Shown here: one piece after another, positions 1 through 7,588 of the stretch
Layout: every line of letters begins with the position of its first letter
Numbering within the stretch: position 1 is the first letter of the stretch
NCBI GenBank assembly: GCA_045613545.1
Contig: JAZLBD010000016.1
Coordinates: 1 to 64,000 of the forward strand
DNA from: Scatosoma sp045613545
Lineage (GTDB): Bacteria; Bacillota; Clostridia; Christensenellales; Borkfalkiaceae
Length of the DNA stretch: 64,000 nt
Reading direction: 5' to 3'
Position numbers and translations under genes: made by a program
The notes under the pieces: generated by a model
Databases searched by the model: none
Told to the model about the DNA's origin: nothing
Seen by the model: the letters and a program-made list of their open reading frames with translations, nothing else

Positions 1-1
1 A

Positions 2-829
2 TTCTTTAATTATAGTGCGCGTACGGGCGCGCGCGTGTTGGTCTACCGCTTTCCGAACCTGTTTGGCAAGTGGTGCCGTCCGAACTACAACTCTGCTGTA
101 GCAACCTTCTGCAACAATATCGCAAACGACTTGCCAATTACTGTAAATGACCGCTCTACGGAGTTAGAGTTGCTCTATATTGACGATTTGGTGGATGAGA
201 TGATTGCCACCTTGCGAGGCGAGGAGCACCACTGCGAGTTTGAGGGCGTAGAGACCATTTTGTGCGAGGAGGGTAGGTATTGCGCTGTGCCAACGACGCA
301 CAAGGTGACGCTCGGTGAGATTGTCGATTTGTTGGAGGCATTCAAGGCGCAACCGCAGACTCTCGTAGTGCCTGAGATTCCGAATGGCTCATTCGCAAAG
401 AAGCTCTATTCGACCTATTTGAGCTACCTGCCGAAGGATAAGGTGTCGTTCGAGTTGAAGATGAATTGCGATGCACGTGGCTCGTTTACCGAGTTGTTGC
501 GTAGCGAGAGGTGCGGTCAGGTGAGCGTAAATATCTCGAAACCAGGCATTACCAAGGGCGAACATTGGCACAATACAAAGTGGGAGTTTTTTATCGTGGT
601 GTCGGGTAGGGGCCTTATTCAGCAGCGTAGAGTGGGCTCTGACGAGGTGTTGAACTTTGAGGTTTCTGGCGAGAAGATCGAGGCGGTACATATGCTTCCA
701 GGCTATACCCACAACATCATCAACCTCTCCGATACTGAGGATTTGGTAACGGTAATGTGGGCAAACGAGGCGTTCGACCCTAATAAACCGGATACCTATT
801 TTGACCCTGTTGAAAAATTAAAGAAATAG
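2..829 (+). CDS. capF: CapF-like UDP-sugar reductase with C-terminal cupin (5' partial)
   Basis: Open from the window edge; the true start lies upstream, and the in-frame GTG at 35 is internal (upstream codons read NYSARTGAR). The visible N-terminal part is the end of an extended SDR/epimerase domain (YRFPNLFGKW, then YIDDLVDEM). From about residue 150 a cupin-like domain follows (FTELLRS, GEHWHNTKWEFF, PGYTHNI). This SDR plus cupin layout is that of CapF, which reduces UDP-2-acetamido-2,6-dideoxy-hexulose on the way to UDP-N-acetyl-L-fucosamine for capsule. The next gene, five bases on, is the matching CapG-type epimerase. Codon use is odd: by hand count Glu is 23 GAG to 2 GAA and Gly is only GGC/GGT, unlike most of the window. 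Confidence 0.85.
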   Translation, partial: FFNYSARTGARVLVYRFPNLFGKWCRPNYNSAVATFCNNIANDLPITVNDRSTELELLYIDDLVDEMIATLRGEEHHCEFEGVETILCEEGRYCAVPTTHKVTLGEIVDLLEAFKAQPQTLVVPEIPNGSFAKKLYSTYLSYLPKDKVSFELKMNCDARGSFTELLRSERCGQVSVNISKPGITKGEHWHNTKWEFFIVVSGRGLIQQRRVGSDEVLNFEVSGEKIEAVHMLPGYTHNIINLSDTEDLVTVMWANEAFDPNKPDTYFDPVEKLKK

Positions 830-834
830 ACAAT

Positions 835-2004
835 ATGGACTTTTCAAACGTAAAATTTGCCGAGAATGGCAAACTAAAACTCTTGATTATTGTGGGTACC
901 CGTCCCGAGATTATACGCTTGGCGGCGGTAATCAATAAGTGTCGCAAGTACTTCGACTGTATCTTGGCACATACAGGTCAGAACTACGACTACAACCTCA
1001 ATGGCATCTTCTTTCGCGACCTTAAACTCGCCGAGCCTGAGGTCTATCTCGATGCCGTAGGCGAAGATCTTGGCGCCACGATGGGCAACATCATCAACGC
1101 ATCGTATAAGTTGATGGTGGAGATTAAGCCAGATGCTGTATTGGTCTTGGGCGACACAAATTCGTGCCTCTCGGTGATTGGTGCAAAGCGTCTGCACATC
1201 CCTATCTTCCATATGGAGGCGGGGAACCGTTGCAAGGACGAGTGCTTACCCGAAGAGACGAACCGCAGAATCGTGGATATCATTTCCGACGTCAACCTTG
1301 CCTATTCCGAACACGCGAGAAGATATCTTGCCGATTGCGGATTGCCTAAAGAGCGCACCTACGTGACGGGCTCGCCTATGGCGGAGGTTCTTCGCAACAA
1401 CTTAGCGGATATCGAAAAATCGGATATTTTGGACCGCCTTGGCCTTGAAAAGAAAAAATACATCTTACTCTCGGCGCACAGAGAGGAAAATATCGACACG
1501 GAAAAGAACTTCTTATCCCTTTTCTCCGCCGTCAATCAAATGGCGGAAAAGTACGATATGCCGATTTTGTATTCTTGCCATCCGAGAAGTAAAAAACGGC
1601 TTGAACAAAGCGGTTTTGTCCTCGATAAACGAGTGATTCGCCACGAACCGCTCGGCTTCCACGATTATAACAAATTGCAAATGAACGCGTACGCGGTGGT
1701 GTCCGATAGCGGAACGCTCCCGGAAGAAAGTAGTTTTTTTACGAGCATTGGGAAGTCTTTCCCCGCCGTTTGTATCCGTACTTCCACCGAACGCCCCGAG
1801 GCGCTCGATAAGGGGTGTTTCGTGCTTGCGGGAATCGACGGCAACGGATTAAATCAAGCGGTGGATACGGCGGTGCGCCTCACGGAGGACGGGCTTTTTG
1901 GGATCCCCGTTCCCGATTACGTGGAGGAAAACGTTTCTACGAAGGTGGTCAAACTCATTCAATCGTACGTCGGCGTCGTGAATAAGATGGTTTGGCGGAA
2001 ATAG
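835..2004 (+). CDS. capG: Non-hydrolysing UDP-GlcNAc 2-epimerase family (CapG/FnlC type)
   Basis: 389 residues, the usual length for WecB-type 2-epimerases. Motifs: GTRPE (21-25), HMEAGNRCKDECLPEETNR (from 126), SAHREEN (around 215) and a SDSGTLPEE UDP-binding stretch near the C-terminus. The MEAGNR...PEE form and the adjacent CapF favour the CapG/FnlC subgroup, which makes UDP-N-acetyl-L-fucosamine, over plain WecB; that is inference. It starts five bases after capF, so the two are probably co-transcribed. The first ~380 bases share capF's codon habits (GAG, AAG, GGC/GGT); from about 1215, at the conserved MEAGNR motif, codons become like the rest of the window. The gene looks like a fusion of two origins. 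Confidence 0.88.
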   Translation: MDFSNVKFAENGKLKLLIIVGTRPEIIRLAAVINKCRKYFDCILAHTGQNYDYNLNGIFFRDLKLAEPEVYLDAVGEDLGATMGNIINASYKLMVEIKPDAVLVLGDTNSCLSVIGAKRLHIPIFHMEAGNRCKDECLPEETNRRIVDIISDVNLAYSEHARRYLADCGLPKERTYVTGSPMAEVLRNNLADIEKSDILDRLGLEKKKYILLSAHREENIDTEKNFLSLFSAVNQMAEKYDMPILYSCHPRSKKRLEQSGFVLDKRVIRHEPLGFHDYNKLQMNAYAVVSDSGTLPEESSFFTSIGKSFPAVCIRTSTERPEALDKGCFVLAGIDGNGLNQAVDTAVRLTEDGLFGIPVPDYVEENVSTKVVKLIQSYVGVVNKMVWRK

Positions 2005-2062
2005 TAAAAGAATGAAAATGCCCCCTAAAAAGGGGCGTTTGGATAGATTTGGCGAGGAGTAT

Positions 2063-3226
2063 ATGGAAAAACGCATCAAACAAGGATTTTTTGCGTTGCT
2101 TTCCGCGGAACTTAGCGGAGAAAAAGCGACGGGGCTCGAGGACCTTTCCACCGAAGAGGTGGAGGGGATTTATCGCGTGGCGCAACTGCACGATTTAGCG
2201 CATTTGACGGCGCGCGGACTCAATCTTCTCGGCGTAAAACCGATGGGAGGGGTCGCTTCGGCGCTTCAAAAAGAATGGATGCTCGCCACCTATCTCTACG
2301 AGCAATTTCGGTATGAACTCGACAATATCGTGGAGGCGTTCGAGCGGGAAAAGATCGCGCATATCCCCTTGAAAGGAGCGGTACTTCGCGATTATTATCC
2401 GGAGCCTTGGATGCGGACGAGCTGTGACGTGGACGTTTTCGTAAAAGAGGAGGATTTGGAGCGCGCGCAAAAAGTACTTGTGGAAACGCTCGGCTATCGC
2501 ATGGGGCGTAAAGGCGTGCACGATATCGCGTTCGATTCTCCGCAAAACGTACACGTCGAATTGCACTTTGATTTGATCGAATTCGAACGTCTGCCTAAGG
2601 CTCGCGCGATTTTGGAAAAGGTGTGGGAAGAGAGCGCGCCCGTAGACGGCTATACCTATCGCTACGCGATGAGCAACGAGGCGTTTTATTTTTATCACGT
2701 GGCGCATATGGCAAAACATTTCCTCTCGGGTGGTTGTGGCGTTCGCTCGTTTATGGATTTATGGATTTTACAGCGCAAACTTTCCTTTGACGAAAACAAG
2801 CTGGAAGAGATGCTAAAAACGGGCGGGATGCAAGAATTTGCCCGTCAAAGCGAGGGGCTTGCAAACGCTTGGTTTTCGGGCGGTGCAATGGACCCCGTTT
2901 CGCAACGAATGGAGGACTACCTCTTGCAAGCGGGGGTATACGGAAGCGCGGAAAACCGCGTGATGCTTCGCAAAAAGCCGAAGGGCGGGAAAATCGGGTA
3001 TTTGCTCTCGCGCCTATTTTTGCCCTATTCCATTTTGAAAAAACAATACCCCGTTTTGGAAAAACAAAAATGGTTGTTCCCGTTTTGCCAAATCGCGCGG
3101 TGGTTTCGACTCCTATTCAAAGGCCGCTCCTCCCGTTCAGTGCGAGAATTTAAGGCGGTTATGACAACCTCGGACGAAAAAAGAAATCGAACGCTCGACC
3201 TTTATAAAACGCTTGGTTTATCCTAA
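2063..3226 (+). CDS. Nucleotidyltransferase-fold protein of polysaccharide loci
   Basis: 388 residues from ATG 2063, chosen because GAGGAG lies five bases upstream; an in-frame ATG at 2012 has no good ribosome site. The motif HIPLKGAVLRDYYPEPWMR followed by CDVDVFVKEED is the signature of the uncharacterised nucleotidyltransferase family NTP_transf_5 (PF14907): an LKG..L turn and a DxD pair. Members often sit in capsule, exopolysaccharide or lasso-peptide loci, but the substrate is not established. The C-terminal 100 residues are basic and partly hydrophobic (YLLSRLFLPYSILKK), perhaps membrane-associated. It closes the rightward polysaccharide unit and is followed by a terminator. Confidence 0.7.
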   Translation: MEKRIKQGFFALLSAELSGEKATGLEDLSTEEVEGIYRVAQLHDLAHLTARGLNLLGVKPMGGVASALQKEWMLATYLYEQFRYELDNIVEAFEREKIAHIPLKGAVLRDYYPEPWMRTSCDVDVFVKEEDLERAQKVLVETLGYRMGRKGVHDIAFDSPQNVHVELHFDLIEFERLPKARAILEKVWEESAPVDGYTYRYAMSNEAFYFYHVAHMAKHFLSGGCGVRSFMDLWILQRKLSFDENKLEEMLKTGGMQEFARQSEGLANAWFSGGAMDPVSQRMEDYLLQAGVYGSAENRVMLRKKPKGGKIGYLLSRLFLPYSILKKQYPVLEKQKWLFPFCQIARWFRLLFKGRSSRSVREFKAVMTTSDEKRNRTLDLYKTLGLS

Positions 3227-3229
3227 CGC

Positions 3230-3256
3230 AATCCCTCTTTCGAAGAGGGATTTTTT
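3230..3256 (+). terminator. Intrinsic terminator after polysaccharide unit
   Basis: A perfect 10 bp stem, AATCCCTCTT / AAGAGGGATT, with a TCG loop and a T6 run, just after the nucleotidyltransferase stop codon. Confidence 0.9.
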
Positions 3257-3279
3257 ATGCAAAATTTTTGCTTAGCCTA

Positions 3280-3308
3280 TTGACAAACGCGAGGGGGAGT
3301 GTTATAAT
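3280..3308 (+). promoter_or_regulatory. Sigma-A type promoter
   Basis: TTGACA (3280-3285), 17 bp spacer, TATAAT (3303-3308). Both boxes are perfect consensus. It drives the small membrane protein at 3340. Confidence 0.85.
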
Positions 3309-3339
3309 AATGAAACCATAGAAAGTTGGAGGATTTCAT

Positions 3340-3834
3340 ATGCAAATTGCATTGCGTAGCAACAAATACGGATTGATTCTTTATGAAGAAAACGTGTGGA
3401 CGGGGAAAGTCAATCTCTCGATTGACGGCGTCCCCCTTGTAAAAGGAAAAAAACGCGTCTTCTTTTATAACGTGGACAATCGCTCGATTCCTGTGAAAGT
3501 GAAGGGGAACAGTGTGATGGGCGTTCGCTTGCTCATTGATAACGCAGAATACGTCCTTTCCAACCCCCCGAAAAAATATGAATTCGCGATAGCGATCTTG
3601 GCGTTCGTGTTTATGATGGTTTGGGGAACGAGTAAGGCGCTTTGCTCCATCGTGCCGATCATAGGCGGTGCTATCGGTGGGGCGATTAACGGGGTTTGTC
3701 AATTCTCTTCTTTAGTGCTTATGAAAAAGCAAGAAAAGGTAGGCGTCAAATTGCTGGTCGGTTTGGGGATGCTCGCGCTCAATTTTTTCCTTTGCTATCT
3801 CGGCGCGGTTATATTCCTCGCAATTTTTTCTTGA
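3340..3834 (+). CDS. Small membrane protein of unknown function
   Basis: 164 residues with a good TTGGAGG site upstream of the ATG. I do not recognise a family. The first ~80 residues look like a soluble beta-rich domain (alternating hydrophobic, GKVNLSIDGVPLV). Two to three membrane segments follow: about 83-100 (FAIAILAFVFMMVWG), a glycine-rich stretch (IVPIIGGAIGGAINGV), and a C-terminal helix (LLVGLGMLALNFFLCYLGAV). It has its own consensus promoter and a downstream terminator, so it is a single-gene unit. It may be a membrane-anchored ligand-binding protein; nothing in its context gives a function. Confidence 0.65.
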   Translation: MQIALRSNKYGLILYEENVWTGKVNLSIDGVPLVKGKKRVFFYNVDNRSIPVKVKGNSVMGVRLLIDNAEYVLSNPPKKYEFAIAILAFVFMMVWGTSKALCSIVPIIGGAIGGAINGVCQFSSLVLMKKQEKVGVKLLVGLGMLALNFFLCYLGAVIFLAIFS

Positions 3835-3912
3835 TAGAGAAAAATGAGAGATTAAAAGATAATAAAGACGAGCGGTAAAGAGCGTTTCCCATAAGGATTT
3901 TTTAGACAAGAT

Positions 3913-3943
3913 AAAAGACTAACGAAAATTTCGTTAGTCTTTT
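3913..3943. terminator. Bidirectional terminator between convergent genes
   Basis: A 14 bp stem (AAAAGACTAACGAA / TTCGTTAGTCTTTT), with A/T runs on both sides. It separates the rightward membrane protein from the leftward gene ending at 4049. Confidence 0.85.
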
Positions 3944-4048
3944 CCTTTTTGTATTATAAAACATACAACTTTCATTTGAAAGTATAGTGTGCTACACTTT
4001 TGAAAGTATTTCCCACAAAGATTAAGTGTTCGAAAAATTGGAGTTTGT

Positions 4049-4708
4049 TTAATTGCTTTGGACGATCCACTTTTTTGCAAAGGCAAGTAGAGTATCGGAC
4101 ATTGTCAAAAATTCAACCGATCCACCATTTTTCAAATTCAAAAAGGTATTAACGATAGCCTGTTCATCGGGAGAAGTGAGCAATAGCAGTTCTTTTTGAT
4201 GCTTGGTGTATTTTCCTGTCTGCTTGAAGGTGATCGCTTGCACAACAAAAGAAGCGGATTTATATAACCCGCGCAATACGTCGTCGCTCTTTTCGTGTAG
4301 CATATTATGTACACAGCTGTGATAGATATTGCAAGCCCCGATTTTGATGGCTCTCTCCACGGCAGCTTCATCGATGGCGGCAAGCAGTTCATCAAGGCTG
4401 CCTTTTATCGGGGTTGTATCATAATAAAACTGAAAAAGGTCGGAAGGCTCCCAATTAAGAAGCTCGTCCCTTCCCGAAACAAAACCGCAAATCAACTCTC
4501 TGTGTGGCAAAGTGTCGAGAATTGCATTGTAGTCCTGAATATCCGAAACGGATAGTTGATTGAGTATTACAACGATATCAATGTCACTTGTTTCGGTCGC
4601 TTCATCGCGCCCGTAACTTCCTTGCAATCCAACAAACCACACACGTTTTTCAAATTTATCATTTAACTTTTGCAAAAATTCATTCATCCAAGTAGTAATA
4701 TCTATCAT
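4049..4708 (-). CDS. Nucleotidyltransferase domain protein
   Basis: Start chosen at the ATG at 4708, preceded by AAGGTGATT; a GTG nine bases further out is possible. The motif GLQGSYGRDEATETSDIDIVV is the DNA polymerase-beta/MNT nucleotidyltransferase signature, GS(Y/x)GR...SDID, with the two metal-binding aspartates present. The rest (about 90-220) is helical, as in aminoglycoside or MNT-type nucleotidyltransferases, with no HEPN motif recognised. It could modify a small molecule, tRNA or protein. The gene is visibly more AT-rich than its neighbours and stands alone between two terminators, which suggests horizontal acquisition. Substrate unknown. Confidence 0.75.
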   Translation of the reverse strand: MIDITTWMNEFLQKLNDKFEKRVWFVGLQGSYGRDEATETSDIDIVVILNQLSVSDIQDYNAILDTLPHRELICGFVSGRDELLNWEPSDLFQFYYDTTPIKGSLDELLAAIDEAAVERAIKIGACNIYHSCVHNMLHEKSDDVLRGLYKSASFVVQAITFKQTGKYTKHQKELLLLTSPDEQAIVNTFLNLKNGGSVEFLTMSDTLLAFAKKWIVQSN

Positions 4709-4747
4709 CTTAATCACCTTATCAAATTCTTATTTATCGGTGAGTTT

Positions 4748-4776
4748 ATTATACCAAAAAAGCATAGTAAATTCAA
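4748..4776 (-). promoter_or_regulatory. Leftward promoter for the nucleotidyltransferase
   Basis: On the minus strand: TTGAAT (4776-4771), 17 bp spacer, TATAAT (4753-4748). Confidence 0.7.
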
Positions 4777-4794
4777 GCGATTATGCGTGAACAA

Positions 4795-4826
4795 AAAAAA
4801 CTCGACTTATGAAAAGTCGAGTTTTA
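4795..4826. terminator. Strong hairpin acting as insulator
   Basis: A perfect 10 bp stem, AACTCGACTT / AAGTCGAGTT. The leftward reading has an eight-T run and the rightward a shorter one. It lies upstream of the leftward gene's promoter, where no leftward gene feeds in, so it may insulate that unit. Confidence 0.75.
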
Positions 4827-4939
4827 TAATTATTCAAATTAAATCCCTATGGGAAGAGCGATAAATCTCGTCTTTTTTGTTTGCGAATGCAACCGAGTAG
4901 AATTTACGCTAAAAATTGAGAAGTAATGGCAAAAAGTGA

Positions 4940-4968
4940 TTGATATTTTTCAAAAGTTATGATATAAT
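4940..4968 (+). promoter_or_regulatory. Promoter of the isomerase-dehydrogenase operon
   Basis: TTGATA (4940-4945), 17 bp, TATAAT (4963-4968). Nothing else is apparent in the 290-base gap apart from this promoter, the leftward promoter and the hairpin. Confidence 0.75.
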
Positions 4969-5001
4969 ATGTCATAGTATAAAACAACAAGGGGAATTCT
5001 T

Positions 5002-5841
5002 ATGAAAAAAGGAATTAGCATTTGGTCTTTTGGTGGTTTGTCTTTGGAAGAATCCTTCGCTCTTGCGAAAAAAGCAGGATTTGACGGTGTGGAAGTTGCC
5101 TTGAACGCGGAGGGGGAAGCAAGCCTTTCTTCTACCGATCAAGAATGGAAGGATATCCGTAAAAAAGCAATCGACAACGGCTTGGAATTATACAGCGTCG
5201 CTTGCGGACTTTATTGGGATTATTCGATTACTTCCGATTGCGCAAAGGAAAGAGCGAAAGCGGAAGATATTGTGAAAAAGGAAATCGACGCGGCAAAAGC
5301 GCTCGGTTGTCAATCGTGTTTGGTGGTTCCCGGCACCGTTTGCGCAGATTTCGTTGATCCGAACAAAGTGGTGGATTATCAAACGGCGTACGAGAGAAGT
5401 TTGGACGCGTTCTTGCGTTTGAAAGAATACGCGGAGAAAGCGGAAATTGAAATCGGTTTGGAAAACGTATGGAACAAGTTCTTGGTTTCCCCGATCGAAA
5501 TGAAAGAATTTATCGATAAAATCGGTAGTAAGTACGTTGGCGCTTACTTGGACGTTGGGAACGTTTTATACAACGGCTATCCCGAGCATTGGATTAAGCT
5601 TTTGGGCGACCGTATTAAGAAAGTGCATTTCAAGGATTACAGAAAGGTTGCAGGCGGTTTGCACGGGTTCGTCGATTTGCTCGCAGGGGACGTGAACTAT
5701 CCCGCTGTGATGCAAGCGTTTAAGGAAGTAGGCTACGACGGTTGGGTGACGGCGGAAATGATCCCCAACTATAACACCTATAACGAGGCGCTCATCTATA
5801 ACACGTCGAACGCGATGGATAAAATTTTAGGTAGAAAATAA
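5002..5841 (+). CDS. Sugar phosphate isomerase/epimerase, TIM barrel
   Basis: 279 residues, the standard length of the xylose isomerase-like TIM-barrel family (AP endonuclease 2 fold). Visible landmarks: ISIWSFGGLSLEESFALAKKAGFDGVEV at the start, GLENVWNKF (metal-binding Glu) near 154, YLDVGNVLYNGYP (Asp), KVHFKDYRK (His, Asp) and VTAEM near the end. Start is ATG 5002 after AAGGGGAATTCTT. It forms an operon with the Gfo/Idh/MocA oxidoreductase 20 bases downstream. Such pairs commonly degrade inositol-type or unusual sugars by oxidation and isomerisation. No transporter or regulator is beside them, so the sugar cannot be named. Confidence 0.85.
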   Translation: MKKGISIWSFGGLSLEESFALAKKAGFDGVEVALNAEGEASLSSTDQEWKDIRKKAIDNGLELYSVACGLYWDYSITSDCAKERAKAEDIVKKEIDAAKALGCQSCLVVPGTVCADFVDPNKVVDYQTAYERSLDAFLRLKEYAEKAEIEIGLENVWNKFLVSPIEMKEFIDKIGSKYVGAYLDVGNVLYNGYPEHWIKLLGDRIKKVHFKDYRKVAGGLHGFVDLLAGDVNYPAVMQAFKEVGYDGWVTAEMIPNYNTYNEALIYNTSNAMDKILGRK

Positions 5842-5861
5842 GAAAAAAAGGAGTAATGAAA

Positions 5862-6842
5862 ATGATTAAAGTAGGTTTGATTGGTTGCGGATTTATGGGA
5901 ACGATGCACGCAAACTGTTATAAAAACATAGACGGCGTGGAACTCGTAGCGTTTGCGGACGTTAGAAAGGAAAAAGCGGAAGAATTGGCAGTCGGCACGA
6001 ACGCCACCATTTACGGCGACGGCAGAGATTTGATTGAAAAGGCGGACGTCGATGTTATCGACATTTGCTTGCCTACTTTCTTGCACGCGGAATACGCTCT
6101 TCTTGCCATGGATAAAGTAAAATACGTGTTCGTGGAAAAACCCGTCACCTTGACGAAGAAAGAGAGCGAACTTCTTTTGAAAAAGCAAAAGGAAACGGGT
6201 TGCCAAGTACAAATCGGTCAAGTCATTCGTTTCTGGGACGAATACGTGAAGTTGAAAGAAATGATTGATTCGGGCGTTTACGGAAAAGTCGTCAACGCAA
6301 ACTTCCGTAGACTTAGCCCTACGCCTACGTGGGGTTGGAAGAATTGGTTGCACGAAGAGGTTCTTTCGGGCGGTGCGGCGCAAGATTTACATGTCCACGA
6401 TATCGACTACGTGCTTTCCGTATTCGGCAAGCCCAAGAAACTTCTCTCCCTTAAAAACAAGCTCGGCGAAGCAAATTCGTACATTCATTCCTTGCTTGCT
6501 TATAAAGACAGCGTCGTGACCGTGGAAGGGACTTGGGATCTGCCCACCACCCACCCGTTTGAAGCGACTTTCCGCGTGGTGTTTGAAAAGGGCGTCGTGG
6601 AAAATGCCGGCGGTAAGTTCTTGTTCTATTCCGAAACCGGCGTGGAAGAAATCAAGATTGAGAAAAAGGAAATCAAAGGCGAAGCATTCAAGGGCGGAAA
6701 CGTTTCTGATCTTGGCGGATACTATAACGAACTCGAGTATTTCACCGAAAAAGCAAAGTGTGGCGCTTGCATCGAAAAAGCGACCTTGGAACAAGCGGTG
6801 GATTCGTTGAAATTCTTGCTCAAAGAAATCGCGCACGCGTAA
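5862..6842 (+). CDS. Gfo/Idh/MocA family NAD(P)-dependent oxidoreductase
   Basis: 327 residues from ATG 5862; GGAG sits eight bases upstream, while the ATG at 5856 would be only two bases from it. The N-terminal Rossmann fold has GLIGCGFMGTMHANCY, then DVIDICLPTFLHA and the family hallmark VEKPVT around residue 93. The C-terminal substrate domain contains GGAAQDLHVHDIDYVLSVFG, carrying the usual D/H catalytic pair. The family oxidises sugars, inositols or sugar acids using NAD(P). Co-transcribed with the preceding isomerase and followed by a terminator, so this is a closed two-gene catabolic or remodelling unit. Confidence 0.88.
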   Translation: MIKVGLIGCGFMGTMHANCYKNIDGVELVAFADVRKEKAEELAVGTNATIYGDGRDLIEKADVDVIDICLPTFLHAEYALLAMDKVKYVFVEKPVTLTKKESELLLKKQKETGCQVQIGQVIRFWDEYVKLKEMIDSGVYGKVVNANFRRLSPTPTWGWKNWLHEEVLSGGAAQDLHVHDIDYVLSVFGKPKKLLSLKNKLGEANSYIHSLLAYKDSVVTVEGTWDLPTTHPFEATFRVVFEKGVVENAGGKFLFYSETGVEEIKIEKKEIKGEAFKGGNVSDLGGYYNELEYFTEKAKCGACIEKATLEQAVDSLKFLLKEIAHA

Positions 6843-6856
6843 GCATAACGTAAAAG

Positions 6857-6895
6857 AAAGAGGGTAGCTTTGAAAACTACTCTCTTTTTTATTTT
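6857..6895 (+). terminator. Intrinsic terminator
   Basis: Stem AAAGAGGGTAG / CTACTCTCTTT with an 8-10 base loop and a T-rich tail, right after the oxidoreductase. Confidence 0.85.
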
Positions 6896-6920
6896 TCGTC
6901 GATTATCTCCTTGCGGAAAC

Positions 6921-6949
6921 TTGACTTTTTGCAAGCGTTATGCTATCAT
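6921..6949 (+). promoter_or_regulatory. Promoter of the cobalamin riboswitch unit
   Basis: TTGACT (6921-6926), 17 bp, TATCAT (6944-6949); transcription would begin just before the riboswitch core. Confidence 0.75.
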
Positions 6950-6960
6950 GAAAAAAATGT

Positions 6961-7080
6961 TACGGGGCGCGAGTTGCTTTGGCACGATATAGGGAAAGTG
7001 CGGTGAAAATCCGTCGCAACAGCCATTGCGGTGAAAGTCCGAATGCCTATCCGCCTTGCATTCAGTCACTTTTCTTGGGT
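6961..7080 (+). promoter_or_regulatory. Cobalamin (B12) riboswitch
   Basis: Conserved blocks occur in order: GGGAAAGTGCGGTGAAAATC, then CGCAACAGCCATTGCGG (B12-box like, GCC-A-TG core), then GAAAGTCCGAATGCC. This is the GGGAA / GGTGAAAATCC / ACAGCCA.TG pattern of cobalamin riboswitches. It lies between a promoter and a terminator hairpin at 7122-7151, which ends right at the ribosome binding site of the DUF4430 lipoprotein. Binding of B12 should shut off the two uptake genes. The class was not resolved; a covariance model would settle it. Confidence 0.85.
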
Positions 7081-7121
7081 AAGGAAGAAAAAACAGTGCG
7101 GTCTATAAGACTGTCTTTTTT

Positions 7122-7151
7122 GCGCGCCTTTCCTAAGGCGCGCTATTTTTT
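7122..7151 (+). terminator. Riboswitch expression-platform terminator
   Basis: A perfect 9 bp GC-rich stem, GCGCGCCTT / AAGGCGCGC, loop TCCT, then TATTTTTT running straight into the GGAGG of the next gene. Likely the OFF structure of the cobalamin riboswitch. Confidence 0.85.
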
Positions 7152-7162
7152 GGAGGTTTTCT

Positions 7163-7588
7163 ATGAAAAAATTTTTGTCAACGTTTATTGCTGGGCTGGT
7201 TTTTGTCCTTTCTTTCGCGCTTTTCTCTTGCAATGAGAAAGAGCCGTTGGTGGTGGAAGAATCGGAGCATTGTATCGTCATTTCGGTAACGGAAGATTCG
7301 ATCGGCGAGAGTGAAACGCTTTTGGACTATATGCAAGCGTTAAAGCAGAAAGGGGAGCTTGATTTTACTTGTTCGGATGGAATGATCACCTCGATTGGCG
7401 GGATTGAAAACCCTGCGGATTATTCCTATTGTTGGATGCTCTACACGAGCGATACGGAGCTTAGCAACAGCGCGTGGGGGACGGTTGAATATAAAGGAAA
7501 CGTGTACGGTTCGGCGGTCGTCGGCGCTTCTATGCTTGAAGTGAAAGTCGGTTGCCTATATATTTGGGCTTACGTTTGCTTCGCATGA
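7163..7588 (+). CDS. DUF4430-type lipoprotein, candidate cobalamin-binding
   Basis: 141 residues from ATG 7163 after GGAGG. A lipoprotein signal leads to LFSCNEKE (Cys about 22). The remainder fits the DUF4430 / transcobalamin-like fold: VTEDSIGESETLLDYMQALKQKG, then GGIENPADYSYCWMLYTSD, the latter resembling the family's G....Y.W..Y.N core. It sits directly under a cobalamin riboswitch, and its stop overlaps the start of an ECF S component by the ATGA arrangement. The combination suggests an exported lipid-anchored B12-capture protein handing cargo to the membrane component. Function is inferred from context. Confidence 0.7.
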   Translation: MKKFLSTFIAGLVFVLSFALFSCNEKEPLVVEESEHCIVISVTEDSIGESETLLDYMQALKQKGELDFTCSDGMITSIGGIENPADYSYCWMLYTSDTELSNSAWGTVEYKGNVYGSAVVGASMLEVKVGCLYIWAYVCFA

